From an uncultured Bacilli bacterium (GTDB taxonomy: Bacteria; Bacillota_I; Bacilli_A; RF39; UBA660): a stretch of 11,572 nt of DNA. The stretch lies in assembly GCA_934096785.1 (NCBI GenBank), contig CAKONA010000015.1, positions 1 through 11,572 on the forward strand, written 5' to 3'. The translations under genes were made by a program, and so were the position numbers. The notes below the pieces were generated by a model. The model saw only the letters and a list, made by a program, of their open reading frames with translations. It ran no database searches and had not been told where the DNA came from. Shown piece after piece: positions 1 to 8,066 of the stretch. Position 1 is the first letter of the stretch. Each line of letters opens with the position of its first letter.

Positions 1-902
1 GTATCTCATCAATCATAAAAGGATACTTTTGGGGAAAACAAAATATGTTTCCATACATGCTTTCTAACTTTATAGAGCAACTAACAAGAATTACTATAAT
101 AACTCTATTTATAAATCATTTTCTAAGTATCAGTCTTATACATACAATAAGTTTTATTATCTTGGTAAATGCCATAGGTGAAATAATATCTCAATTAGTA
201 ATGATTTACTTCTTTCCTAAAAACATTAAACCTAATATAACTGATATAAACAAAAATGATATTAAGAAAGTAATGAGTATAAGTATACCTTCTACATCAA
301 GTAAAATAATAGGATCCATTTCTTATTTTCTAGAACCGATTGTTTTAACAAACACACTTATGTATGTAGGTTATTCAAAAGACTTCATCATCTATGAATA
401 CGGAGTAATCAATGCTTATGCCATGTCCCTTCTTTTAATGCCACAATTCTTTACACAAAACATGGCTACTTCTCTAGTCCCAGAACTATCTAAATATTAT
501 AGTGAAAGAAATATCGAAATGTGTAAAAAACGTATCAAACAAATAATACTTATATCTTCCTCAATCGGAGCATTATCTACACTTATAATCACTTTATTTC
601 CAAGTTTCTTCTTAAATATTTTATATCATACAAAAGAAGGAATAGACTATATCAAATTACTTAGTCCATTCACAATACTTTTCTATATTGAGTATCCTCT
701 TATAAATGCACTTCAAGCTCTAGGTAAAAGTAAAAGTGCCATGAAATGTACAATCATCTCATCATGTGTAAGACTCATATCAATATTTACATTATCTCTT
801 CTTAAAATAGGTATGTATAGTCTTATTCTTTCAATAATAATAAATTTAATTCTAAGTACTTTTCTATACACTAGAGAAATAAAGAAAATACTAACTAATT
901 AA
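1..902 (+). CDS. spoVB: SpoVB/MurJ-like lipid flippase, 3' portion (5' end outside window)
   Basis: This is the C-terminal part of an integral membrane flippase of the MATE/MVF (polysaccharide biosynthesis) superfamily, whose members move lipid-linked cell-wall or spore-cortex precursors across the membrane. The frame is open from base 3 with no stop, so the gene starts before the window; the ATG at 45 is internal. The first 30 visible residues carry a pattern typical of SpoVB-type proteins: K-G-Y-F-W-G, then N-M-x-P-Y, then I-E-Q-x-x-R-I (residues 6-30). About 300 residues are visible, with several hydrophobic segments, against roughly 500 for full-length SpoVB. The 3' end overlaps the convergent DUF421 gene by 12 bp. 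SpoVB is favoured over another MATE flippase by the motif and by the nearby yrzE, tgt and queA homologues. Whether this organism sporulates cannot be told from here. Confidence 0.8.
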   Translation, partial: ISSIIKGYFWGKQNMFPYMLSNFIEQLTRITIITLFINHFLSISLIHTISFIILVNAIGEIISQLVMIYFFPKNIKPNITDINKNDIKKVMSISIPSTSSKIIGSISYFLEPIVLTNTLMYVGYSKDFIIYEYGVINAYAMSLLLMPQFFTQNMATSLVPELSKYYSERNIEMCKKRIKQIILISSSIGALSTLIITLFPSFFLNILYHTKEGIDYIKLLSPFTILFYIEYPLINALQALGKSKSAMKCTIISSCVRLISIFTLSLLKIGMYSLILSIIINLILSTFLYTREIKKILTN

Positions 903-1541
903 TTCATTTCTCTTTATTACATATATTTTACCATTCTTATAAAAAGCATAAAATATTTCTTCTTTTCTAAGATTATTGTATTCTAAATAGTCATGTAACC
1001 ATTTTTCATCTTTATCTATATAACAAAGTGTATCCTTTTGTATAACTCCATCTAATATTAATGGAAAAGGATTCGCAGAATCAAGTCCTAAAAAACTATA
1101 CTTAAATACATTTAATTTACCACTATTTTCAAGAACAGCATATTCTACATCTTTAAGATTCTTTATATTATTATTTCTAAGTTCCAACAAAAGATCATCT
1201 AAAGAATATCTTTGTTTCATCATTTCTTTATAATTTATTATTCCTCTATTAATTATAAGCGCAGGTTTACCATCCATAATATTTCTAAATTTATTGAATC
1301 TTAAAGACAAGTATCCAGCAGTTATCTCAAAAAACAAAAGTATAAGTATTGGTACAACTGTAAGTAAAATAGAATCTTTATAGTTTTCAATACTTATCGC
1401 GACTAACTCAGCTATTAAAAGACTTACAACCAAATCTTGTATAGATAATTCTCCTATCTCACGTTTACCCATGAGTCTAAATATAATAAGAACAAACAAA
1501 TAGAAAAATACAGTCCTAATTATTACCATTACTAAATCCAT
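891..1541 (-). CDS. DUF421 / YetF-family membrane protein (YrbG-like)
   Basis: This predicted 216-residue membrane protein belongs to the DUF421/YetF family (B. subtilis YrbG, YetF, YdfR); the biochemical role is not established, although some members affect germination or spore properties. The sequence shows hydrophobic segments near residues 5-22, 36-50 and 58-78, with the family block L-M-G-K-R-E-I-G-E-L-S at 23-33, followed by a soluble C-terminal domain. That domain contains D-G-K-P-A-L-I-I-N-R-G, then Y-S-L-D-D-L-L-L-E-L-R, then V-E-Y-A-V-L-E, all family-typical. I chose the ATG at 1541: GGTGAT lies at 1545-1550 just upstream, and the in-frame ATG 12 bp further upstream would place this site inside the coding sequence. 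The gene converges on spoVB (12-bp overlap) and diverges from the TIGR04086 gene. Confidence 0.85.
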   Translation of the reverse strand: MDLVMVIIRTVFFYLFVLIIFRLMGKREIGELSIQDLVVSLLIAELVAISIENYKDSILLTVVPILILLFFEITAGYLSLRFNKFRNIMDGKPALIINRGIINYKEMMKQRYSLDDLLLELRNNNIKNLKDVEYAVLENSGKLNVFKYSFLGLDSANPFPLILDGVIQKDTLCYIDKDEKWLHDYLEYNNLRKEEIFYAFYKNGKIYVIKRNELIS

Positions 1542-1544
1542 TAT

Positions 1545-1550
1545 ATCACC
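1545..1550 (-). promoter_or_regulatory. Ribosome binding site deciding the DUF421 start
   Basis: Read on the minus strand, this is GGTGAT followed by ATA and ATG. The same GGTGATAAAATG arrangement precedes the divergent gene at 1613, which supports the ATG at 1541 over the upstream ATG at 1553. Confidence 0.65.
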
Positions 1551-1612
1551 CATTATTATTATGTTTAATTCATATATTTTTTAATCACAAATATACTTAA
1601 TTAGGTGATAAA

Positions 1613-1957
1613 ATGAACAAAATTCTAATTTTTTTAAAAAGTATATCTATATTTCTAGTATTATTTATTATCTATTTACTAGTAATTTCTCTTCTTTATT
1701 ATTTTGAGGTTCTAAGTTATAACACAGTAAGTATCATAAGTTATATTGTTATTCTCATCTTATTCTTTACACTTGGTTTCAAGTCATCAAAACATTTTAA
1801 CAATAAAGGATACTTAAATGGTTTTATTGTATCGATAGTTATATGTACTATTCTTTCATTAATTACACTTATTATAGATAATTATTCATTTGGAACTCTT
1901 GTATACTATTTATCTCTTATTTTATCTTCTATTACAGGAGGTATTGTTGGAATACAA

Positions 1958-1966
<9 letters not shown>
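1613..1966 (+). CDS. TIGR04086-family small membrane protein (YrzE-like)
   Basis: This is a 117-residue, very hydrophobic protein with about four membrane segments (near residues 8-30, 38-55, 69-88 and 94-115) and a terminal I-T-G-G-I-V-G block at 107-113. Length, topology and the closing glycine-rich motif fit the TIGR04086/YrzE family of Firmicutes, whose function is unknown. The position also fits: in B. subtilis, as I recall, yrzE lies between tgt-yajC and yrbG, and here the gene sits between tgt and the DUF421 gene. The start is supported by AGGTGAT directly upstream of the ATG. It converges on tgt with a 6-bp gap, and the two stop codons lie in the arms of one hairpin. Confidence 0.65.
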
Positions 1967-3088
<1,122 letters not shown>

Positions 3089-4135
3089 CTATTTTACCTC
3101 CTCATTAGTTAAAAACATAGCATCTCCAAAACTAAAGAATTTATACTCTAGACTTTGTGCATGCATATAAGCATTCTTAATAATATCTACACTACTAAAA
3201 GCAGAAACTAGCATAACAAGTGTACTCTTAGGTAAATGAAAATTAGTAATCAAAGCATCTGCTGACTTAAATTCATATGGAGGATATATAAATATACCTG
3301 TTTCTTCTACTGTAGCTTTAAATTCTCCATATTTAGAAATATTTGCTTCTAAAGTTCTAAGACTAGTAGTACCAACACATATTATTCTGTTACCATTTTT
3401 CTTACATTCATTTAGTTTATCTGCAACTTCCTCAGTTATTTCATATTTTTCACTATGCATATCATGATGAGTTATATCATTTTCACTAACTGGTCTAAAT
3501 GTACCAAGTCCAACATTAAGTGTTACATATAGAATATTTACTCCCATATCTTCAAGTTCACTAAGTAATTCTTTAGTAAAATGAAGTCCAGCAGTAGGAG
3601 CAGCAGCACTCCCTTCCTTTTTAGCATACACAGTATTATAACGACTATTATCTTTAAGTTTCTCATGAATATATGGTGGAAGTGGCATAGCCCCTACTTT
3701 ATCTAAATGTTCTACTAATATGCCATTATATATTAATTTAACATGGGTAATCCCATCATTATATACACCAGTAACTTCGCATTTAAAGTCATCATCAAAT
3801 TTAACGATAGTTCCAACATGTACCCTTTTTTGTGGTCTAACAAGACATTCCCACATATCACTTTCTAATTCTTTAAGTAACAATACTTCAATTTTAGCAT
3901 TAGTCTCTTCCTTGTATCCAATTATTCTACTAGGTAATACCTTAGTATTATTAAGAACTAATGTGTCTCCCTTATGAAGATATTTCTTAATATCATAAAA
4001 TACTTCATCTTTATATTTACCATTATATTTATTTACAACTAACAATTTAGAATGATCACGCTCTTTAATAGGTACTTGAGCTATCAAAGATTCATCTAAA
4101 TCATAATCATAAGTATTTATATCTTTATAATCCAT
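3089..4135 (-). CDS. queA: S-adenosylmethionine:tRNA ribosyltransferase-isomerase
   Basis: QueA transfers and isomerises the ribosyl group of S-adenosylmethionine onto preQ1-modified tRNA, giving epoxyqueuosine. The 348-residue product matches the family length. Visible family blocks include L-I-A-Q-x-P-x-x-x-R-D-x-S-K-L-L at 17-32, N-N-T-K-V-L-P-S-R at 62-70, the segment around G-S-A-A-A-P-T-A-G-L-H-F-T at 175-187, L-N-V-G-L-G-T-F-R-P-V at 206-216, V-G-T-T-S-L-R at 254-260 and I-T-N-F-H-L-P-K-S-T at 296-305. I chose the ATG at 4135 because family homology begins right after it. An in-frame TTG at 4195 would add 20 unrelated residues and would lie upstream of the likely -10 box and transcription start. 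The start has an unusual leader (see 4136-4192). It is operonic with tgt. Confidence 0.95.
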   Translation of the reverse strand: MDYKDINTYDYDLDESLIAQVPIKERDHSKLLVVNKYNGKYKDEVFYDIKKYLHKGDTLVLNNTKVLPSRIIGYKEETNAKIEVLLLKELESDMWECLVRPQKRVHVGTIVKFDDDFKCEVTGVYNDGITHVKLIYNGILVEHLDKVGAMPLPPYIHEKLKDNSRYNTVYAKKEGSAAAPTAGLHFTKELLSELEDMGVNILYVTLNVGLGTFRPVSENDITHHDMHSEKYEITEEVADKLNECKKNGNRIICVGTTSLRTLEANISKYGEFKATVEETGIFIYPPYEFKSADALITNFHLPKSTLVMLVSAFSSVDIIKNAYMHAQSLEYKFFSFGDAMFLTNEEVK

Positions 4136-4171
4136 ACATCTACTAGGAATACAGCCTAGCGATTCACCTCT
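4136..4171 (-). promoter_or_regulatory. queA leader: distant RBS with intervening hairpin
   Basis: On the minus strand a good AGAGGTGA (4164-4171) lies 28 nt before the queA ATG, too far for normal initiation. In between is a 5-bp hairpin, CTAGG/CCTAG (4155-4159 and 4143-4147, 7-nt loop). Folding it would shorten the effective distance to about 11 nt. A short frame MKEEVNR with stop (4179-4156) also runs through the RBS and ends inside the hairpin. The proposed hairpin-dependent start is inferred from geometry only. Confidence 0.4.
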
Positions 4172-4183
4172 TCTTTCATGTAG

Positions 4184-4192
4184 ATTATAGCA
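4184..4192 (-). promoter_or_regulatory. Extended -10 promoter of queA-tgt
   Basis: The minus strand reads TGCTATAAT, a perfect TATAAT (4184-4189) with the extended TGn element. A 17-bp spacer points to a weak -35 (TTTTAA) inside the preceding terminator stem. Transcription would start near 4177, giving a roughly 42-nt leader before queA. This promoter begins immediately after the T-run of the upstream gene's terminator. Confidence 0.7.
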
Positions 4193-4193
4193 C

Positions 4194-4216
4194 AAAAAAA
4201 GAGTTTTTAAAACTCT
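4194..4216 (-). terminator. Rho-independent terminator of the 4215-5027 gene
   Basis: The minus strand shows arms AGAGTT (4211-4216) and AACTCT (4200-4205) with a 5-nt loop, followed by a T-run at 4194-4199. The stem overlaps the TAG stop of the upstream gene and abuts the queA promoter, so the two transcription units are separated by almost no spacer. Confidence 0.75.
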
Positions 4217-5027
4217 ATTTTCTTAATCTGAGTGTTGGACCACCAACATTCAAATCTTTATCTTCAGTATTTTCTTCTGCATAATCAATAGCATGAACCA
4301 TTTCTAAATGATTAACATTTTGTTTATTATCATCTAACTCTTTAGTTCTTTCAATATTCTTAATTCTTTCCTTTTCTTTAATTTGTTTAATAATCTTTTT
4401 ACGTTCTTCTTCTTTTTCGTTTAATTCTTTTTCTATTTTATTTGCTTCTATTTCTTTATAACTTCTACGTGCAGTTCTAAAAATTACAACAGCTTGACTT
4501 GCTAGAAAAACACCTAATGAAGTTAAAGCAGATAACTTAACTAGTTCCTTAAGAAATATTAAATTAACCATAGGATTTACAGATGCAACTCCAGGTACTA
4601 TAGCGCAAGCACAGGCAACTAATATACAAATAAGAAGTGCCGTTGGAATAGCATAAAACACTTCAGACACTTGATATTTACGAAAATTCTTACTAATAAT
4701 ATACTTAGGTCTAGCTTCAATTTCTTCTCTTAATCTAACATTTTTATCTCTCATTTCTTCACTATTTGCAAGATTATAGAGTCTTTCCATTTCAGATTTA
4801 AAATTATTATCACTATTTCTTAAATCAACACTATAATTATCAAACTTTATAGAACCTTTCATTAAGCCAAATAAATACCCAAAACTATTTTCTTGAAAAA
4901 GATAACACTCACTTTTTTTTATAGAATTTTCTAAATTAGATAAGAACTTATCAAGTTCAACTTTTCTTCCATTAATACTAACAAATCTACTATTTATACT
5001 TTTTATATTTTTTATTCTTTTAAACAT
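4215..5027 (-). CDS. Membrane protein with C-terminal coiled coil, unknown function
   Basis: I do not recognise this 270-residue protein. Residues 1-120 are soluble, basic and without signal peptide. Two hydrophobic segments follow, near 122-146 (containing A-C-A-C-A-I-V-P-G) and 163-185. Residues about 186-232 are a highly charged Lys/Glu-rich helix, probably a coiled coil (K-E-L-N-E-K-E-E-E-R-K-K). The tail is acidic and ends basic (L-R-L-R-K). With two membrane passes, both the N-terminal domain and the coiled coil would face the same side, presumably the cytoplasm. The start is supported by AAGGAG a few bases upstream of the ATG. It appears monocistronic, with its own promoter (5055-5083) and terminator (4194-4216). 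No catalytic motif is evident. A structural or membrane-anchoring role is only a guess. Confidence 0.8.
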   Translation of the reverse strand: MFKRIKNIKSINSRFVSINGRKVELDKFLSNLENSIKKSECYLFQENSFGYLFGLMKGSIKFDNYSVDLRNSDNNFKSEMERLYNLANSEEMRDKNVRLREEIEARPKYIISKNFRKYQVSEVFYAIPTALLICILVACACAIVPGVASVNPMVNLIFLKELVKLSALTSLGVFLASQAVVIFRTARRSYKEIEANKIEKELNEKEEERKKIIKQIKEKERIKNIERTKELDDNKQNVNHLEMVHAIDYAEENTEDKDLNVGGPTLRLRK

Positions 5028-5054
5028 TTTAAATCTCTCCTTAATAATGTGAAT

Positions 5055-5083
5055 ATCATATCATAATAAGAATAAGAAAACAA
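5055..5083 (-). promoter_or_regulatory. Sigma-A-type promoter of the 4215-5027 gene
   Basis: On the minus strand a -35 TTGTTT (5078-5083) and -10 TATGAT (5055-5060) are separated by exactly 17 bp. The start site would be near 5048, leaving room for AAGGAG ahead of the ATG at 5027. Confidence 0.6.
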
Positions 5084-5112
5084 TCTCCATTTCAAAAATA
5101 TAAACCACAATA

Positions 5113-5143
5113 AAACTAGAGTGAGCTCTCTAGTTTCTTTTTT
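5113..5143. terminator. Strong hairpin with T-run, probably bidirectional terminator
   Basis: This is a perfect 9-bp stem, AAACTAGAG (5113-5121) and CTCTAGTTT (5128-5136), with a 6-nt loop. On the plus strand it is followed by C and six T; on the minus strand by TTTTATT. The better terminator reads on the plus strand, although no plus-strand gene precedes it. On the minus strand it is the best candidate end for the ABC transporter transcript. Confidence 0.6.
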
Positions 5144-5214
5144 AATTTCACTGTTATGGCCGGAATCGCCGCTTTTTTAAGTTCCTGTCATGGTCGGAAT
5201 CACCGCTTTTTTAC
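5137..5214 (+). repeat. Tandem repeat, 2.2 units of 34-35 bp, GC-rich core
   Basis: Unit A (5137-5171) and unit B (5172-5205) are followed by the start of a third (5206-5214). Each unit begins CTTTTTTAA and ends in a core of the form GGYCGGAATCRCC. The two full units differ at about five places; two of these fall at facing positions of the core, GGC/GCC in A and GGT/ACC in B, so the 3-bp pairing is kept. The cores are much richer in G and C than the surrounding AT-rich DNA. No known repeat family is recognised. Confidence 0.8.
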
Positions 5215-5215
5215 A

Positions 5216-5275
5216 TACTACCTAATGTAGTACTATTATTATATGCATTTCTGCAACACATAATCACTTATGTGT
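5216..5275. repeat. Two further perfect inverted repeats beside the tandem repeat
   Basis: The first is TACTAC/GTAGTA (5216-5221 and 5227-5232, 5-nt loop). The second is ACACATAA/TTATGTGT (5256-5263 and 5268-5275, 4-nt loop). Neither is followed by a T-run, so they do not look like terminators. Together with 5113-5214 they make 5113-5275 almost continuously structured. The rest of the 5028-5330 gene-free stretch holds the promoter at 5055-5083 and otherwise plain AT-rich DNA. Confidence 0.6.
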
Positions 5276-5330
5276 GAATATAATATACCATTTTTTATTA
5301 AAAGTCTACTCTTTATTTCAAAAATACTAA

Positions 5331-8024
5331 CTATTTATCATATATTAAATCAATAACTTTACTTCTTGATATCTTAATAAGTGGAATAACACTAGCAACA
5401 CTTACTACTAAAAATACAATAATACTTATATAAAGAATAACATTATAATCAAACATAATAGGTTTAATATTATAGAATAAATCCTTAGATACATAATTAT
5501 TAATAATATCTATTCCAAAGAAAATCATACATGTAGAAGTTAAAACAGATATAAATCCAATAATTAAACCTTCTATATAGAATATTTTATATACTCCACT
5601 TATCTTAGTACCAAGGCTTCTAAGAATACCTATATCTTTCTTTTTATCTTTAATACTAATCAAAATATATAAAGTCAAAATAACTATTGAAAAAACAATA
5701 CAACCATAAGACGCTTTCTTGAAAATATCACTAAGTTTTAAAACACTCTTTTTAAGCGTATTAATAGTACTAGTATAAACAGTCTCAATATAATAGTTTT
5801 CATTATCACTATATTTAGTAAGTAAAGTCATAATCTTAGTTTTATCTTTTTCATCAATATTTATTTTATAAATCTCTTTATTCTTTCTTAAGAACTTTTC
5901 TATTACTTTATTATTAACAAGCGAACAAGGATAATTACTATTCGTAACATAGCCAATAACCTTAAATTTATGAGTTTCTTTTACGTTTTCATCTGCAGAA
6001 TCATTTATAGTAACCTCTATAGTCTTGCCAATAATTCCATAGTTATCAAAATAATCTTTTATAAAGTCATCATATATTTTTTGAGAACTAGGTCTTACTA
6101 CTTCAGGTATTACTTTTTGCTCATAATTAGGGTCTTCTTCACTTTTTCTTATCTCTTCATTTACATTTTCTTCTCTTTCTAACTCTTTCTTTTCATATTC
6201 TTTATCTATTTTGTCAGAATACTCTTTATATTTTTCACCAAAAAAATTATCTTTAGCTCCGTTAAGCATCGCAATAGTAGCACTCTCAAGAACTATCTCA
6301 TCTTCTTTGACATCACTAATCTTAACAGTCTTTTTACCATTATACATGCTTATCTCACTATCAGACATTAACGATGTATAACTACCATAATAATTTTTAT
6401 CATTATAATTAAATGTCAAATCATATAAAGAATAATCTAATATCTTATTTTTCTTTATTCCATTTTCAGTATAGAATTTATCACTAACAAACATGTCATT
6501 TAAAATATCTTTATATTTACTACTAAACTCATTATATAAAGATTTATTTTCATGCTTTACTTCATCTGTATTTTTGTTCTTCAAAATTTCATACTTACTC
6601 ATATCTTCATCTAGAATACCACTAATTGTAACATAATAGTTAGTGTTAAATGAATTAAAACTTTTAATTAAAACTTTATAGTTACTACTTACTATCTCAT
6701 TATAATCTTTAGGATACCAAACCCTATTAATAGACTTACCTTTAGAATCTTTATCAATAATTACAATTCCATCATTTAATAAATAATCAGCAAGTACTTT
6801 ATGAATAACAACATCATTATTACCACTAGGTTTATTACCGATAAGTTTTAGATTATTATAATAGTTTTCATCCTTCTTTGTAAATGTAATATAATCTTTC
6901 ACAAAGTCATAATATGAATTTGAATTACGTTCATGTTTTGAATCATTTTCATAAGTACTAGTGTCTTCAAGTTTAATAAATTCATTATCACTAACCAATC
7001 TAAAAGTTTCTTCTATATTATTACTAATATTTTCTTTAATATATTTTACTTCATCAGCACTAATACTTAAACGTGGATTAATAGATGTTAAATTCTCTCC
7101 AGGTACCTTTTTAGTAAGTGTTAATGTTGTCTCATTATTATCAATCAATGCATTCACATGAGCATCCATTACATCAATATTACTCATCAAATAAGAATGA
7201 CCAGCTAAAGTCAAAGTAATCGAAACTATCAATGAAACAATTATCAATCTTATAGTTTTACCTTTTAAATTCAAAGAAGAAAACTTTATCGCAGATAAGA
7301 AAGACAACCTAGACTTAGTAATCAAAGATTCCTTTTGAACGTCTACTATATCATTAAGTATTTCATCTTTAATGACATTCCCGTCTTCTAAAGATATAAC
7401 TCTGTCTCCATATTTATAAGCATATTCAGTATCATGAGTAACAACAACTACAAGTTTATTTAATGATATATTTTTAAGAATATTAAACACCTGTAAAGAA
7501 TTCTCAACATCAAGGGATCCAGTTGGCTCATCTGCAAGTATAACATCATTATTACGAATAAGTGCTCTTGCTATAGATACTCTAGTTTTTTGACCACCAG
7601 ATAGTTCATTAACATGTCTTTTACCTAGTCCATCTAAAGATACAAGATGTAGATACTTATCAAAGTCATCATTCTTATATTTAAGTTTCTTTAAAGTACA
7701 AGGCAATCTTAAATTATCATAAACAGTATAATTTTCTATTAAATTATGATCTTGAAATATAAAACCAAAACATGAATTTCTGTAATCATTTAGTTTTCTT
7801 TCACTCAAAGAAGAAATATTCTTATTATTTATCAATACTTCTCCACTAGTTACTTTATCCATACATCCGATTATATTCAAAAGTGTAGATTTACCACTAC
7901 CACTCTTACCAAGAATAAATATCATTCCTTTACTAGGCAAACTCAAATTTATATTATTAAGTGCTTTAGTAGTAACTCCACTCTTAGTTTTATATTCTTT
8001 ACATACATTTTTAATTTCTATCAT
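5331..8024 (-). CDS. ABC transporter, fused ATPase and FtsX/MacB-type permease
   Basis: This 897-residue fusion combines an ATPase and a permease. The N-terminal ATPase (about 1-225) has Walker A G-K-S-G-S-G-K-S-T at 39-47, Q91, signature L-S-G-G-Q at 141-145, Walker B V-I-L-A-D-E at 161-166, S-L-D at 170-172 and H197. One membrane segment follows (about 258-279), then a large extracytoplasmic region (about 281-769), with a very charged stretch near 595-645. Three C-terminal membrane segments lie near 773-792, 818-838 and 860-882. K-K-D-I-G-I-L-R-S-L-G (796-806) is typical of FtsX-like permeases. This architecture (MacB/LolC-like) drives mechanical work on peptides, lipoproteins or envelope substrates rather than classical import. 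It probably works as a dimer. I chose the ATG at 8024, 9 nt after AGGAG, over the TTG at 8033, which touches the RBS. The substrate is unknown; it lies 42 bp downstream of a disrupted secreted-protein gene. Confidence 0.92.
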   Translation of the reverse strand: MIEIKNVCKEYKTKSGVTTKALNNINLSLPSKGMIFILGKSGSGKSTLLNIIGCMDKVTSGEVLINNKNISSLSERKLNDYRNSCFGFIFQDHNLIENYTVYDNLRLPCTLKKLKYKNDDFDKYLHLVSLDGLGKRHVNELSGGQKTRVSIARALIRNNDVILADEPTGSLDVENSLQVFNILKNISLNKLVVVVTHDTEYAYKYGDRVISLEDGNVIKDEILNDIVDVQKESLITKSRLSFLSAIKFSSLNLKGKTIRLIIVSLIVSITLTLAGHSYLMSNIDVMDAHVNALIDNNETTLTLTKKVPGENLTSINPRLSISADEVKYIKENISNNIEETFRLVSDNEFIKLEDTSTYENDSKHERNSNSYYDFVKDYITFTKKDENYYNNLKLIGNKPSGNNDVVIHKVLADYLLNDGIVIIDKDSKGKSINRVWYPKDYNEIVSSNYKVLIKSFNSFNTNYYVTISGILDEDMSKYEILKNKNTDEVKHENKSLYNEFSSKYKDILNDMFVSDKFYTENGIKKNKILDYSLYDLTFNYNDKNYYGSYTSLMSDSEISMYNGKKTVKISDVKEDEIVLESATIAMLNGAKDNFFGEKYKEYSDKIDKEYEKKELEREENVNEEIRKSEEDPNYEQKVIPEVVRPSSQKIYDDFIKDYFDNYGIIGKTIEVTINDSADENVKETHKFKVIGYVTNSNYPCSLVNNKVIEKFLRKNKEIYKINIDEKDKTKIMTLLTKYSDNENYYIETVYTSTINTLKKSVLKLSDIFKKASYGCIVFSIVILTLYILISIKDKKKDIGILRSLGTKISGVYKIFYIEGLIIGFISVLTSTCMIFFGIDIINNYVSKDLFYNIKPIMFDYNVILYISIIVFLVVSVASVIPLIKISRSKVIDLIYDK

Positions 8025-8033
8025 GGTGGTCAA

Positions 8034-8038
8034 CTCCT
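8034..8038 (-). promoter_or_regulatory. RBS deciding the ABC transporter start
   Basis: On the minus strand AGGAG is separated from the ATG at 8024 by 9 nt but directly abuts the alternative TTG at 8033. This rules out the TTG and removes three residues from the longest frame. Confidence 0.7.
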
Positions 8039-8066
8039 ATTAAATCATTAAATTATTAGTATATTA

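Noticed and set aside
873..913. Terminator at the spoVB/DUF421 convergence (AGAGAAAT and ATTTCTCT)
   Set aside because: The 8-bp arms are 25 nt apart and no proper T-run follows on either strand, so support is too weak.
1569..1597. Promoter for the YrzE-like gene (TTCATA, 17 bp, TATACT)
   Set aside because: Sequence match is fair, but the predicted start near 1604 would fall inside the ribosome binding site, so it is probably not the main promoter.
3720..3977. Plus-strand ORF opposite queA
   Set aside because: It is antisense to well-conserved queA sequence, with no RBS and no recognisable protein features.
4136..4171. preQ1 riboswitch upstream of queA
   Set aside because: The AGAGG start resembles known class I elements, but the matching CCTCT strand, the loop and the A-rich pairing tail are missing.
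5137..5214. CRISPR array
   Set aside because: Units are directly adjacent with no variable spacers, there are only two full copies, and no cas genes are present.
5156..5230. Small plus-strand ORF over the tandem repeats (M-A-G-I-A-A-F-L and, in copy two, M-V-G-I-T-A-F-L)
   Set aside because: No ribosome binding site precedes either ATG, and the differences between copies change amino acids while keeping base pairing, so a structural element explains them better than a toxin-like peptide.
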